Source: Stutzerimonas chloritidismutans AW-1 (GTDB taxonomy: Bacteria; Pseudomonadota; Gammaproteobacteria; Pseudomonadales; Pseudomonadaceae). From it: a stretch of 64,000 nucleotides of DNA. Of the stretch, positions 40,064-49,908 are shown piece by piece. Position 1 is the first letter of the stretch, and each line of letters starts with the position of its first letter. The position numbers and the translations under genes were made by a program. Location: positions 52,487-116,486 of the forward strand of contig NZ_AOFQ01000046.1 in assembly GCF_000495915.1 (NCBI RefSeq). Direction: 5' to 3'. A model generated the notes under the pieces. The model worked only from the letters and a program-made list of their open reading frames with translations, did not search any database and was not told the DNA's origin.

Positions 40064-41191
40064 CTAGCGCAACGACACCCGTAGTCGCGATAGCGCGCCA
40101 AGAAAGAACACCGTGCCGATCACGCCCAGCGCGAGCAGCTGTGGCCAGACGATGGACGGGCCGGCGCTGCGGAAAAGGATCGCCTGCGCTAGTTCGACGA
40201 AATGCGTTGTCGGCGCCACCAGCATGATGTTCTGCACCAGCTCGGGCATGCTCTCGCGCGGCGTCACCCCGCCGGAGAGGATCTGCAGCGGGATCAGCGT
40301 GAGGATCACCAGCAGGCCCAGCTGCGGCATGGAGCGCGCCACCGTGCCGAAGAAGATGCCCATGGAGGTGGCGGCGAACAGGTGCAGCGCCGCGCCGCCG
40401 GCGAACAGCCAAAGCGAGCCCTGGATCGGGATGTCCAGCCAGCCCTCGACGACGAAGCGCAGGGCGAACGCGGCGGCGGTCAGCACCACGAGGCCCATGG
40501 CCCAGACCTTGCCGACCATGATCTCGAACGGCGTTACCGGCATCACCAGCAGGTGCTCGATGGTGCCGTGTTCGCGTTCGCGGATCAGCGCCGCGCCGGT
40601 GAGGATGATCGCCAGCATGGTGATCTGGTTGATCACCTCGTTCACCGCGCCGAACCAGGCGCGGCTGAGGTTGGGGTTGAACGCGGTGCGCACCACCGCT
40701 TCGACCGGCAGTGCGTCGCTGCTGCGGTAGCGACGGACGAACTCGGCGGTCTCGCTGGCGATGATCTGCTGGATATGCCCGGCGCCGGTGAACGCCTGGC
40801 TGACCTGGGTGGCATCGACGTTGAGCTGGATGGTCGGCTGGCGGCCGGCGAGCAGGTCCTGCTGGAAGCGCGGCGGAATGTTCAGGGTGAAGGTGTAGAG
40901 GCCATCGTCCATGCCGCTGTCCATTTCCTGCAGGCTGATCGCTTTCGGCTCGATGAAATAGGGCAGTTGAAAGGCGTTGATGATGCGCAGCGAGGCTTGC
41001 GAGCGATCCTCGTCGACCACCGCGATGCTCGCCCGGTGCGGTGCCTCAGGCACAGCGGTGGCACCTTCGTAGATGGCCAGGGTGAACGAATAGATGATCA
41101 GCACCAGCATCGCCGGGTCGCGGTAGAGGCTGCGCAGCTCCTTGAGGCCGAGCTGGAAGATGTTGCCGAGTTTGCGTCGCAGGCCGCCCAT
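40064..41191 (-). CDS. ABC-2 type permease (YhhJ-like)
   Basis: 375 aa. One N-terminal membrane helix, a large periplasmic segment (about 50-190) and five C-terminal helices, with the ABC-2 signature GAALIREREHGTIEHLLVMP. Starts 1 nt after the rbbA-like stop, so the two are translationally coupled. Likely forms the transport channel with the permease half of RbbA; the HlyD protein upstream would bridge to the outer envelope. Substrate unknown. Confidence 0.85.
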   Translation of the reverse strand: MGGLRRKLGNIFQLGLKELRSLYRDPAMLVLIIYSFTLAIYEGATAVPEAPHRASIAVVDEDRSQASLRIINAFQLPYFIEPKAISLQEMDSGMDDGLYTFTLNIPPRFQQDLLAGRQPTIQLNVDATQVSQAFTGAGHIQQIIASETAEFVRRYRSSDALPVEAVVRTAFNPNLSRAWFGAVNEVINQITMLAIILTGAALIREREHGTIEHLLVMPVTPFEIMVGKVWAMGLVVLTAAAFALRFVVEGWLDIPIQGSLWLFAGGAALHLFAATSMGIFFGTVARSMPQLGLLVILTLIPLQILSGGVTPRESMPELVQNIMLVAPTTHFVELAQAILFRSAGPSIVWPQLLALGVIGTVFFLGALSRLRVSLR

Positions 41192-41192
41192 G

Positions 41193-43934
41193 TCATTTCT
41201 CCTGCTTGCGCAGGCCGGCGACGCTGAGCAGGGTCAGCAGCGGGATCGCCAGCAGCATGGGAATGAAATAGGGGTACAGCTCGGCCAGCCCGAGCGACTT
41301 TGAGAATACCCCGCGGCTGATGATCAGGAAGTGGCTGGTCGGGTAGAGCTTGCCGATGAAGGCGCCGGCGCCCTCCATCGCCGAAACCGGGTGGATCAGT
41401 CCGGAGAACTGGATGGCCGGCAGCAGGGTGACGATTGTGGTGCCGAAGATCGCCGCGATCTGGCTGTTCAATATCGACGACATCAGCAGGCCCAGGCCGG
41501 TGGCGCAGGTCACGTAGAGCAGCGCGCCAAGGCAGAGGGTGAGGATGCTGCCCTTGATCGGAATACCGAAGACGAACACCGCCAGCAGCGCCAGGGTGGC
41601 GAAATTGAACATGCCCAGCGCGATGTAGGGCAGCTGCTTGCCGAGCAAAAATTCCAGGCGGGTGGTCGGCGTGACGTAGAAATTGGTGATCGAGCCCAGT
41701 TCCTTTTCGCGCACCACGCCGAGGGCGGTGAGCATCGCCGGGATCATCATCAGGAGCAGCGGGATCATCGCCGGTGCCATGGCTGGCAGGCTCTGCACGT
41801 CCGGGTTGTAGCGATAACGAATGGCCACGTCAGCCGGTGCCAGCTGCCCGTCGACGCCCGCCTCGCGGGCCAGCTGCTGCAGGTAGCTCAGGTGGATGCC
41901 TTGCACATAGCCCTTGATGGTGTCGGCGCGCATCGGCATGGCGCCATCGATCCAGAACGCGACTTGCGGCACAGCGCCGCGCTTGAGGTCGCGGCCGAAA
42001 TTCGGCGGAATCTCCACCGCCAGGCTGATGTCGTTGCTGCGCATGCGCTGGTCCAGCTCGGCATGGTTGGCCAGCGGCGCCTGCTCGATGAAGTAGCGCG
42101 AGCCGGCCATGTTCAGCAGGTAGTGCTGGCTGGTGGTGGTCTGGTCGCGGTCGAGCACGGCGTAGGTCAGGTTCTCCACGTCGAAGCTGACCCCGTAGCC
42201 CATGATGAACATCAGCAGCACGCTGCCGAGCATCGCCAGCGTCGCCCGAATCGGGTCGCGGCGCAGCTCCATGGCTTCGCGGCGGGTGTAGCTGAGCAGG
42301 CGGCGCAGGCTGAAGCGGGCCTGGCGTCCGTTGTTGCCTGTGGCCTGGGAGGGACTGCTCGGTGCGGCGGGCGGCGTTGCCGGCTGCTCCCCAGCATGTG
42401 CGGCGGCGGCTTCCTCCAGGTAGGCGATAAAGGTCTGTTCCAGCGTCGGCAGCCCGCGCTTGGCCATCAGCGCCTGCGGCGTGTCGCTGTCGAGCACTCG
42501 TCCGGCGTGCATCAGCGAGATGCGGTCGCAGCGCAGCGCCTCATTCATGAAGTGGGTGGAGATGAAGATGGTCACGCCGTCCTCGCGCGACAGCTGCACC
42601 AGCAACTCCCAGAAGCCGTCGCGCGCCACTGGATCGACCCCCGAGGTGGGTTCGTCGAGGATCAGGATCTCCGGGTTGTGGATCACCGCCACGGCCAGCG
42701 ACAGGCGCTGGCGCACGCCCAGCGGCAGGCTGCTGGGCAGGCTTTCGGCATCGCCGGTGAGGTCGAAGCGGGTGAGCATCTCCTGCACGCGCGGCCCGCG
42801 TCGTTCGGCCGGCAGGTGGAACAGTCGTGCATGCAGCTCGAGGTTCTGCCGCACGCTCAGCTCGCTGTACAGCGAGAAGGCCTGGGACATGTAGCCGACG
42901 CGCTGACGGGTCTGCATGTCGTGCGGGTCCACCGGTTTGCCGAACAGCAGCGCCTCGCCCTCGCTGGCTGGCAGCAGGCCGGTGAGCATCTTCATGGTGG
43001 TGGTCTTGCCGCAGCCATTGGAGCCGAGGAAGCCGAAGATCTCGCCGCGGGCGATGCGGAAATTGACCTGATCCACCGCGACGAAATCGCCGAAACGCAT
43101 GGTCAGGCCGTGAGCCTCGATGGCGATGCTGTCACTGTGCGGCTGCGGCGGGATGACCAGTTCACGGTGCTGGCTACGCTTGGCTTCCGGCAGCAGACGG
43201 ATGAAGGCCTGCTCCAGCGAGTCGCTGCCGGTGCGCGCCAGCAGCTCGGCTGGCGTGCCGGTGGCAAGTATGCGGCCGGCGTCCATCGCCACCAGATGGT
43301 CGAAGCGCTGCGCTTCGTCCATATAGGCGGTCGCGACCAGCACGCTCATCTGTGGGCGTTCGCTGCGGATGCGTTCGATCAGTTCCCAGAACTGCGCGCG
43401 CGACAGCGGGTCGACGCCGGTGGTCGGCTCATCGAGGATCAGCAGGTCGGGGTCGTGGATCAGCGCGCAGCAGAGGCCGAGCTTTTGCTTCATGCCGCCG
43501 GAGAGCTTGCCCGCCGGGCGCTCGACGAACGGCGCGAGGCCCGTGCTGCGGGTCAGTTCGGCGATGCGCCAGTGGCGCTCTTCGGCGTCCTGGCCGAACA
43601 GCCGGCCGAAGAACTCGAGGTTCTCGAACACCGTCAGCGTCGGGTAGAGGTTCTTGCCCAGCCCCTGGGGCATGTAGGCGATGCGCGGGCAGACCGCGCG
43701 GCGGTGGCCGGCATCGCCCATGTCGCCGTCGAGCACCTGCACATGGCCCTGCTGCAACTTGCGCGCACCGGCGATCAGCGCCAGCAGGCTCGACTTGCCG
43801 ACCCCGTCCGGGCCGATCAGGCCGACCATGCAGCGCGCCGGCAGCGACAGGCTGAGGTCGTCCAGCGCGCGGGTCTTGCCGTACTGCAGGCTGACTCCGC
43901 TGATCTCGGCGACCGGGTCAGGAGACTGGTTCAT
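41193..43934 (-). CDS. rbbA: RbbA-like double ATPase-permease fusion
   Basis: 913 aa from the ATG at 43934 ([13 protein letters not shown]), overlapping the HlyD gene by 4 nt. Two ABC cassettes in tandem: first with [33 protein letters not shown]; second with [10 protein letters not shown] and [13 protein letters not shown], whose signature is degenerate ([11 protein letters not shown]). After a Pro-rich linker comes an ABC-2 permease domain with six helices ([15 protein letters not shown]). The architecture matches E. coli RbbA in the yhiI-rbbA-yhhJ locus. In E. coli, RbbA was reported to bind ribosomes, but a membrane exporter role fits the fusion better here. Confidence 0.9.
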   Translation of the reverse strand: MNQSPDPVAEISGVSLQYGKTRALDDLSLSLPARCMVGLIGPDGVGKSSLLALIAGARKLQQGHVQVLDGDMGDAGHRRAVCPRIAYMPQGLGKNLYPTLTVFENLEFFGRLFGQDAEERHWRIAELTRSTGLAPFVERPAGKLSGGMKQKLGLCCALIHDPDLLILDEPTTGVDPLSRAQFWELIERIRSERPQMSVLVATAYMDEAQRFDHLVAMDAGRILATGTPAELLARTGSDSLEQAFIRLLPEAKRSQHRELVIPPQPHSDSIAIEAHGLTMRFGDFVAVDQVNFRIARGEIFGFLGSNGCGKTTTMKMLTGLLPASEGEALLFGKPVDPHDMQTRQRVGYMSQAFSLYSELSVRQNLELHARLFHLPAERRGPRVQEMLTRFDLTGDAESLPSSLPLGVRQRLSLAVAVIHNPEILILDEPTSGVDPVARDGFWELLVQLSREDGVTIFISTHFMNEALRCDRISLMHAGRVLDSDTPQALMAKRGLPTLEQTFIAYLEEAAAAHAGEQPATPPAAPSSPSQATGNNGRQARFSLRRLLSYTRREAMELRRDPIRATLAMLGSVLLMFIMGYGVSFDVENLTYAVLDRDQTTTSQHYLLNMAGSRYFIEQAPLANHAELDQRMRSNDISLAVEIPPNFGRDLKRGAVPQVAFWIDGAMPMRADTIKGYVQGIHLSYLQQLAREAGVDGQLAPADVAIRYRYNPDVQSLPAMAPAMIPLLLMMIPAMLTALGVVREKELGSITNFYVTPTTRLEFLLGKQLPYIALGMFNFATLALLAVFVFGIPIKGSILTLCLGALLYVTCATGLGLLMSSILNSQIAAIFGTTIVTLLPAIQFSGLIHPVSAMEGAGAFIGKLYPTSHFLIISRGVFSKSLGLAELYPYFIPMLLAIPLLTLLSVAGLRKQEK

Positions 43935-45007
43935 TTGCCGACATTGATCTGCAGGTGCGCCGGCCATTCGGCGTCAGCGTCAAGCTTCAGATAGGCCATT
44001 CCGGGCAGCCCGGTCTTGACCTGCTCCATATGTTTTCTCAGGAGTTCCGGGTCGATCCGCGCCTTGACCCGGAACATCAGCTTCTCGCGCTCGCTCTCGG
44101 TTTCCACCGTCTTCGGCGTGAACTGCGCGACGCTGGCGACATAAGTGACCTTGGCGGGAATCACGTACTGTGGCGCCGCATCGATCACCAGGCGCACCTC
44201 GCTGCCCATCGCCACCCGGCCGGCCTGACGCTCGGGGAGGAAGAAGGTCATGTAGACGTCGGCCAGGTCGACCAGATTGAGCAGCTTGCCGCCGGCGCCG
44301 AGTACCTCGCCCGGTTGCGCCACGCGGTACTGCACGCGCGCCACGCGATCGGTCTTCAGTTCGCTATCCGTGATGTCCGCCTGCAGCCGAACCACGCTGG
44401 CCTGTGCCGCCTCCAGCGCAGATTGCGCTTCGATGACCTGGGACCTGGCGGCGGCGATGCCGGCATCGGCCGAGAGCACCTGCGAGCGCGAAGCAGCCAG
44501 CGCAGCCTGCGCGCTTTGCATGGCGGCGAGGTCGTCGTCCAGCTGCTGGCGCGGCAGGGCGTTGCGGCCGACGAGGGTAGCGGTGCGCTGGTGGCGTTTC
44601 TGCGCCGCGGTCAGTTCGGCGCGCCGCTGCAATACCACTGCCTCGGCAGTGGCCTTCTCGCTCTCGCGCTGGGTGACCAGCGCCTGGGCGGTGAGGATGG
44701 CGTTTTCTGCCTGGCGCACCTGGGCGCGGGCCTGGTTGAGCTGGGCGTCGAGCACTTCGGTATCCATGCGCGCGATGACCTGGCCCGGCTGGACGAAGTC
44801 GCCCTCGTCGACGGTGATCTCGCGGATGCGACCACCGAGCTTGGTCGCCACATCGATCTCGGTGGCCTCGATCCGGCCGTTGCCGCTGGCAAAGCCCTCG
44901 CCCAAGCCATCCGTGCGCAACTCCGACCATGCCAGCAGGCCGATTACCACGAGCGCGACGAGCGCGAACAGCACCCGTCGAAGATTTTTCTGGGCTGGCG
45001 CTTTCAT
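43931..45007 (-). CDS. HlyD-family periplasmic adaptor (YhiI-like)
   Basis: 358 aa. N-terminal membrane anchor ([16 protein letters not shown]), then a biotinyl-lipoyl-like half ([20 protein letters not shown]), a long alpha-helical coiled-coil hairpin (about 85-215), the second lipoyl half ([20 protein letters not shown]) and a beta-barrel. First gene of the three-gene ABC exporter operon; a perfect inverted repeat lies just upstream. Confidence 0.9.
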   Translation of the reverse strand: MKAPAQKNLRRVLFALVALVVIGLLAWSELRTDGLGEGFASGNGRIEATEIDVATKLGGRIREITVDEGDFVQPGQVIARMDTEVLDAQLNQARAQVRQAENAILTAQALVTQRESEKATAEAVVLQRRAELTAAQKRHQRTATLVGRNALPRQQLDDDLAAMQSAQAALAASRSQVLSADAGIAAARSQVIEAQSALEAAQASVVRLQADITDSELKTDRVARVQYRVAQPGEVLGAGGKLLNLVDLADVYMTFFLPERQAGRVAMGSEVRLVIDAAPQYVIPAKVTYVASVAQFTPKTVETESEREKLMFRVKARIDPELLRKHMEQVKTGLPGMAYLKLDADAEWPAHLQINVGK

Positions 45008-45039
45008 GGGCGTTCCTTACGTGAAGCGATAGTTCGCAT

Positions 45040-45071
45040 GCTAAGCGATTGCCCTGAAGGTTACGCTTAGC
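45040..45071. promoter_or_regulatory. Inverted repeat upstream of the HlyD-RbbA-YhhJ operon
   Basis: Perfect 8-bp arms GCTAAGCG/CGCTTAGC with a 16-nt spacer, 33-64 nt before the HlyD ATG. A TTGACT hexamer lies immediately upstream on the minus strand (45080-45075), so the repeat overlaps the expected promoter core. Candidate operator; no regulator gene is adjacent. Confidence 0.45.
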
Positions 45072-45124
45072 CTGAGTCAATAAAACTGCGGTTCAGCGCC
45101 TTTAATCGACTTTTTCGCCGGTTT

Positions 45125-45751
45125 TCACTGCGCGGGATGGCTTTTTGCTACCGCCACGACCCAGCCTTGCAACTGCTGACTCAGCTCGTCGCTGGCCTGG
45201 GCGAAGGCATCTACGACGCTTTCCAGTTGTGGGCTGTGGGCGGGCTGGAGAATGTCGAAGCGGCGGCTGGCGAGAATCCGCTGGTCAGCGGTCGAGGCGA
45301 GCTGCGCGTCGAGACGGATCCGCACATGAGGGCGGCCGTCGATGTATTCGCTTTGAAACGCCCTCAGATCGCTGAACAGCTCCAGCTCGGCGAACAGGTT
45401 GCTTTCCTCATTGCTCACTGCCGCTGCCTGCCCGCCTTGCCTGAACTGCTCGACCAAGCGGTCGCGCAGTAGCGTCGGTGCCGCATCGCCCCAGCGCGCG
45501 CCCTGATAGCTGCTGATCTGGTTGCCGTTCGGCACCACGGCGATGCGTGGCCCGGCAAGGATGCGACTTGCATGGGGGGTATGAATACGCAGTGCCTGGC
45601 GCAAGGTGCTAGTGGACTGATTTGCCGGCACGTCGCCGGTCGGCAGTAGAAACACCCGGATTGGTTCGGCGTCGGGCAGCAAGGTGCAGGCCGAAAGCGT
45701 GCCGAACAGCGTCGCGAGGGCGAGAGGGCGGAACAGCGCTAGGCGGCTCAT
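45125..45751 (-). CDS. ABC-type transport auxiliary lipoprotein (PqiC-like)
   Basis: 208 aa. Lipoprotein signal with lipobox LSAC near residue 22 (MSRLALFRPLALATLFGTLS, then ACTLLP). The mature part resembles PqiC/DUF330 proteins (IAVVPNGNQISSYQGARWGD). Such outer-membrane lipoproteins work with MCE proteins in lipid trafficking. Its start overlaps the MCE gene stop by 4 nt. Confidence 0.8.
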   Translation of the reverse strand: MSRLALFRPLALATLFGTLSACTLLPDAEPIRVFLLPTGDVPANQSTSTLRQALRIHTPHASRILAGPRIAVVPNGNQISSYQGARWGDAAPTLLRDRLVEQFRQGGQAAAVSNEESNLFAELELFSDLRAFQSEYIDGRPHVRIRLDAQLASTADQRILASRRFDILQPAHSPQLESVVDAFAQASDELSQQLQGWVVAVAKSHPAQ

Positions 45752-46686
45752 GGGGTGAACTCCTGAATCTTCTCGCGGCCGAGGAGGAAACCGCTTGGAT
45801 TGTCTTCGAGGCGCTGGGTGACGCGACGCAGCGCGCCGAGGGTGCCGCGCAGTTCGTTGATCGCCGGGCCCAGATCGCTGAAGCCTTGCAGGCCGTTGTT
45901 CAGCGCGCCCTGGTTGTCTGCCAGCAGGGCGTCCAGCCGCGAGGTGGCGCGTTCCAGTGCCGCCATCGACTCGCCGGCAGTGCTCAGCAGCTGGCGACCT
46001 TCATCGTCGATGAGGCCGTTGGCGTTCTGGGTCAGGCGGGTGATTTCCTCCAGCGCAGTGTTGGTCCGCTGGCCCAGTTGGGCGAGCTGGGTCAACGCTT
46101 CGCTCAGATCGCCACGCTGTTCGGCCAGCACGCTGGTCGCCTGCTCCAGATTGGCCAGGGTGCGACCGATGCGACCGGCATTGTCCTCGGAGAGCATCAG
46201 GTTGGCGCTGCGCAGCAGGTTGTTGATGTTGGTCATCAGGTCCTCGCCGTTCTCCAGCAACGCGCTCAGCGGCGATGGGTCGGCGATGATCAGCGGCGGC
46301 TCGCCGCGCTTGCCCTCCAGCGGCGGGCTCTGCGGCGTGCCGCTGTGCAGCTGGATGATCATGCTGCCGGTGATGTTGGCCAGCGCCAGGCGGGCGCGGG
46401 TGTCCTGCTTGATCGGCGTGCCGGAATAGACGCGGATGCGCGCCCGCACCTTGCGCGGGTCGTCCGGCTCGAGCCATAGCGCTTCGACGTCGCCGACCTT
46501 GATGCCGCTGTACTCCACAGAGCTGCCGTTGGACAGCCCGCTGACCGCGCGATTGAAGCTGATCTCGTAATAGTTGTATTCGCGATCCATGCTCGACTTA
46601 CCCAGCCAGAGGGCGAACAGCAGGGCGCCGCCGACTGCCAGGACGGTGAACAGGCCGATCAGCACGTGATGGGCGCGGGTTTCCAT
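45748..46686 (-). CDS. MCE/MlaD-family lipid-transport protein
   Basis: 312 aa from the ATG at 46686 (METRAHHVLIGLFTVLAVGG), 1 nt after the ATPase stop. N-terminal membrane anchor, one MCE domain (about 40-120: SVEYSGIKVGDVEALWL, TGSMIIQLHSGTP), then a long helical coiled coil. Larger than E. coli MlaD because of the helical tail. Probably the periplasmic lipid-binding ring or tunnel of this ABC system. Confidence 0.88.
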   Translation of the reverse strand: METRAHHVLIGLFTVLAVGGALLFALWLGKSSMDREYNYYEISFNRAVSGLSNGSSVEYSGIKVGDVEALWLEPDDPRKVRARIRVYSGTPIKQDTRARLALANITGSMIIQLHSGTPQSPPLEGKRGEPPLIIADPSPLSALLENGEDLMTNINNLLRSANLMLSEDNAGRIGRTLANLEQATSVLAEQRGDLSEALTQLAQLGQRTNTALEEITRLTQNANGLIDDEGRQLLSTAGESMAALERATSRLDALLADNQGALNNGLQGFSDLGPAINELRGTLGALRRVTQRLEDNPSGFLLGREKIQEFTP

Positions 46687-46687
46687 G

Positions 46688-47473
46688 TCAGTTCTCCTGC
46701 AAGTCGGCAGCCTGTTGCGCCGCCCGGCCACGTGGGCCGTGGAAGTAGTCGCGAATCCAGGCGTCGTCGGTGGCTTCCACCACCTCCAGGCGATCGGCCA
46801 CCAGCACGCGCTTGCGCGACAGCACGGCGACCCGGTCGCAGATGGTATAGAGCGTATCCAGATCGTGGGTCACCAGAAACACGCTGAGGCCCAGCGCGTC
46901 GCGCAGGGTCAGGATCAACTGGTCGAAGGCTGCCGCGCCGATGGGGTCAAGGCCGGCGGTGGGCTCGTCGAGAAACAGTACTTCCGGGTCCAGCGCCAGC
47001 GCGCGCGCCAGGGCGGCGCGTTTGATCATGCCGCCGGACAGCTCGTCGGGGTACTTGCAGGCGGCGTCCGCTGGCAGGCCGGCCAGCGCCAGCTTCAGCC
47101 GCGCCAGGTGCTCGGCATCCTTGCGTTCGAGGCCGGCGTGCTCGATCAGCGGCAGGGCGACGTTCTCCTGCAGATTCAGCGAGGTGAACAGTGCGCCACG
47201 CTGGAACAGCACGCCGAAGCGTCGTTCCAGCTGTGAGCGGCGCTCGGCCGACAGTTCCAGCAGGTTCTCGCCAAATACCGTTACGCTGCCGGCGTTGGGC
47301 CGGCGCAGGCCGACGATGCTGCGCAGCAGCACCGACTTGCCGGTGCCCGAACCGCCGACCACGCCGAGAATCTCGCCGCGGCGGATGTCCAGGTCGAGAT
47401 TCTCGTGCACGGTCTGGCTGCCAAAGCGATTGACCAGTCCGCGTACCTGAATCAGCGAGTCGTTGCTCGTCAC
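46688..47473 (-). CDS. MlaF-like ABC ATPase
   Basis: 261 aa from a GTG at 47473, which overlaps the permease stop in a GTGA arrangement; the open frame upstream is a shadow of the permease gene. Walker A GGSGTGKS, Q-loop LFQRGALFTSL, signature LSGGMIKRAALA, Walker B VLFLDEPTAGLDP, H-loop LVTHDLDTLY. Energises lipid movement with the MlaE-like permease. Confidence 0.9.
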   Translation of the reverse strand: MTSNDSLIQVRGLVNRFGSQTVHENLDLDIRRGEILGVVGGSGTGKSVLLRSIVGLRRPNAGSVTVFGENLLELSAERRSQLERRFGVLFQRGALFTSLNLQENVALPLIEHAGLERKDAEHLARLKLALAGLPADAACKYPDELSGGMIKRAALARALALDPEVLFLDEPTAGLDPIGAAAFDQLILTLRDALGLSVFLVTHDLDTLYTICDRVAVLSRKRVLVADRLEVVEATDDAWIRDYFHGPRGRAAQQAADLQEN

Positions 47474-48618
47474 CAACCCATCTCCATGAAGAACAGCGCG
47501 GCGATGGCGTCTAGCAGGATCACCATGAAGATTGCCTGGACCACACTGGAGGTGGTGTGCTCGCCCACCGACTGCGCACTGCCGCTGACCTTGAAGCCTT
47601 CCAGACAGCCGATCACCGCGATGATGAAGGCGAATACCGGGGCCTTGCCCAGCCCGACCAGGAAATGGCTGACGGCGATATCGCGCGCCATGATGTTGAA
47701 GAACATCGTCGGCGAGATGTCCAGCGCCAGCACGCACACCACCAGCCCGCCGGCGATGCCGCTGAGCATGCCGACGAAGGTCAGGATCGGCAGCGTGATC
47801 AGCATCGCCAGCACCCGTGGCAGCACCAGCAGCTCGATCGGGCTCAGGCCGAGGGTGCGGATCGCGTCGATCTCTTCATTGGATTTCATCGAGCCGATCT
47901 GCGCGGCGAAGGCGCTGGCGCTGCGTCCGGCGAGCAGGATCGCCGCCAGCAGCACGCCGAACTCGCGCAGGAAGGAAAAGCCCACCAGGTTGACGGTGTA
48001 GATAGTCGCGCCGAAGTCGGCGAGCACGGTCGCGCCAAGAAAGGCCACCACCGCGCCGACCAGAAAGGTCAGCAATGCGACGATCGGCACCGCGTCCAGC
48101 CCGGTCTGTTCGATATGCACGGCCAGTGAGGTCAGCCGCCAGCGCCGCGGTCGCGGCAGGGTCAGCAGCAGCGTCTGCAGGGTCAGGCCGATAAAGCCGA
48201 GCAGCATGCGCTGCTGCTTCCATACCGCAGCGACGGTGCGACCGACGTGGGCCAGTATGTCGCCGAAGGCATAGCCACGCGGCGGCTCGGCGGCATCCGG
48301 TTGATCCAGGGCGCTGGCAACGGTGCGCAGCAGCGCCAGGCGTTCGGCCGGCAATTGCGGCGCCCAGGCTTCAATGGCGGCGATCCGCTCGGGTCCCAGC
48401 AGTTCCACCAGCAGGCCGGCGCCTGCCGTATCCAGTGCACCCAGCCCGCTCAGCTCGATCTGGCTGCGCTCGTCGATCCGCGCCCTGAGCCGCTGCACCT
48501 CACGACGCAGCGCTGCGTAATGGGCGAGGGTCCAGTCACCAACGATGTGCGCCCGCAATGGTGAAGCCCCTGGATCGAGGGTCACCGAACCGGGAGACGA
48601 GGACAGGGTGGCGCTCAT
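47470..48618 (-). CDS. MlaE-like permease with N-terminal STAS-like domain
   Basis: 382 aa from the ATG at 48618 (MSATLSSSPGSVTLDPG), with AGAAG upstream; the open frame runs much further as a shadow of the catalase-like gene. The first about 100 residues form a STAS/MlaB-like domain (HIVGDWTLAHYAAL, IELSGLGALDTAGAGLLVEL) fused to the permease. The permease carries LVGFSFLREFGVLLAAILLA, GRSASAFAAQIGSMK and EEIDAIRTLGLSPIELLVLP. In E. coli, MlaB is a separate protein, so this is a fused form. Heads a four-gene lipid-transport operon. Confidence 0.9.
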   Translation of the reverse strand: MSATLSSSPGSVTLDPGASPLRAHIVGDWTLAHYAALRREVQRLRARIDERSQIELSGLGALDTAGAGLLVELLGPERIAAIEAWAPQLPAERLALLRTVASALDQPDAAEPPRGYAFGDILAHVGRTVAAVWKQQRMLLGFIGLTLQTLLLTLPRPRRWRLTSLAVHIEQTGLDAVPIVALLTFLVGAVVAFLGATVLADFGATIYTVNLVGFSFLREFGVLLAAILLAGRSASAFAAQIGSMKSNEEIDAIRTLGLSPIELLVLPRVLAMLITLPILTFVGMLSGIAGGLVVCVLALDISPTMFFNIMARDIAVSHFLVGLGKAPVFAFIIAVIGCLEGFKVSGSAQSVGEHTTSSVVQAIFMVILLDAIAALFFMEMGW

Positions 48619-48745
48619 CTTCTGCAAACGGGTGCCTATGTCGGGCGATGGAGTCCCGATTGATGCTAGCAGGGCTCTGCCCGGCAAGACAGGACCGGAT
48701 GGCCCGTGGTCGGCAACGGCCGGCGGATGGACCACGACGGTCGCG

Positions 48746-49882
48746 TCAAAGTGCGCCGTTACGCTCGAGCCGATAGCTGCTGATCGCCTCGTACACCGCC
48801 TTGCGCAGCCGATTGATGCCGCCGATGGGGCGATGCTCCGGCAGTGCGTGCCAGGGGTTGAAGCTGAGGTTATCGCAGGCGAGATTCTGCTCGGGGCTGT
48901 CGAAGTCCTGCGGCGGGAGGCGGATGTCGGCGACCGTCTCGAATGGCGCGATGGCTTCGTCCCACTCGATGCTGGTGTCCTCAATGGGCATGTAGTGCTC
49001 GGCGTTCTGCCGCTGCACCTGCAGGGCGAAGCAGGCGGGCGCGCGGTCGAGGGACAGCTGCTGGTAGAGCGCACTGCGCAGGAAATTCGGCAGGTCGCGG
49101 TTCTGCTCGGGCAGCTGGTAGGTCGGGCAGTTCTCCGGCGTCGGGATGACCCGGTACTTGATGTTATGCGGACCGAACTTGTAGGGCGCCACCGAGCTGT
49201 AGGTGGTGGCAACCGGGCTTTGCGGTGCAGACGCCAGGGTCTGCAACGCGATAAACAGATGGCGCAGCTCCCAGCTGCGCGGATCAACGCTCGGGAAGAA
49301 CGCCAGCGCCTTCTTGCCCTGCGCCTGGGCGGCGAAGTTGCTGCGGTATTCGGCAACGTCGCGGACGAAGAACACCGGGTGGTTGAACATCACGAAGTCC
49401 TGCTCACTGGCGTGGCGCGGGTCGCGGCTGAGCTTTTCCCCCGGCACGTCGAGCAGCTTGATCGCCATACCACGCGCGTCCCGGATGCGGTCGAACTGCG
49501 GATAGGCGTTGCCGTTGGACAGTCGCACCCAGGCCTGCCAGGTCTTGCCCGGTTCGCTGAAAACGCCCTGGCGCAGTACGGGCTGCAGGTCGGCGCGCAC
49601 GCTGACCTCGGCGCGCACGCAGCCGTGGGCCTTGGCATGGGCGTCGCGCAGCACACGGGTGTTCTCGCTGTGCTGCTCCACCACGGCAATGGCGTCGGCG
49701 ATGATCGCCTGGGTGTCGGCCGCTTCGCTCGGCGCGATGACTTCTTCGCTGGAGACGGGGCCACGATGGGTGAGGTGAAAGTGGACGGCGGCAATCGCCC
49801 AGCCTGCCAGGCCCACGGCGGTGGCGGCGAGCAGCAGCCGGCCCAGCAGGCGACCGATCCAGAGCCAGAGTCTTGTCAGCAT
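48746..49882 (-). CDS. Catalase-fold haem protein
   Basis: 378 aa with an N-terminal membrane anchor/signal (LLGRLLLAATAVGLAGWAIA). Reduced catalase core: HAKAHGCVRAEV keeps the distal His region, WVRLSNGNAYPQFDRIRDAR with GMAIKLLDVPG the haem-pocket strand, FVMFNHPVFFVRD, and TTYSSVAPYKFGPHNIKYR the probable proximal Tyr region. Shorter than monofunctional catalases (about 480 aa), like the SrpA/y4iL-type periplasmic catalase relatives. It follows the di-haem cytochrome by 26 nt, so the two are probably one operon. Activity (peroxidase, dioxygenase or catalase) is unknown. Confidence 0.8.
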   Translation of the reverse strand: MLTRLWLWIGRLLGRLLLAATAVGLAGWAIAAVHFHLTHRGPVSSEEVIAPSEAADTQAIIADAIAVVEQHSENTRVLRDAHAKAHGCVRAEVSVRADLQPVLRQGVFSEPGKTWQAWVRLSNGNAYPQFDRIRDARGMAIKLLDVPGEKLSRDPRHASEQDFVMFNHPVFFVRDVAEYRSNFAAQAQGKKALAFFPSVDPRSWELRHLFIALQTLASAPQSPVATTYSSVAPYKFGPHNIKYRVIPTPENCPTYQLPEQNRDLPNFLRSALYQQLSLDRAPACFALQVQRQNAEHYMPIEDTSIEWDEAIAPFETVADIRLPPQDFDSPEQNLACDNLSFNPWHALPEHRPIGGINRLRKAVYEAISSYRLERNGAL

Positions 49883-49908
49883 GAAACAGATCCTTGTGCG
49901 AGGGCAGG

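Noticed and set aside
41331..43994. 887-codon plus-strand open frame opposite the RbbA-like gene
   Set aside because: No motifs, unusual Gln/Ala/Arg richness, and it opposes intact Walker motifs on the minus strand.
48619..49356. N-terminal extension of the MlaE-like frame up to 49356
   Set aside because: The extension overlaps the catalase-fold gene in another frame, is Arg/Ser/Pro-rich, and MSATLSSSPG with AGAAG upstream is a better start.
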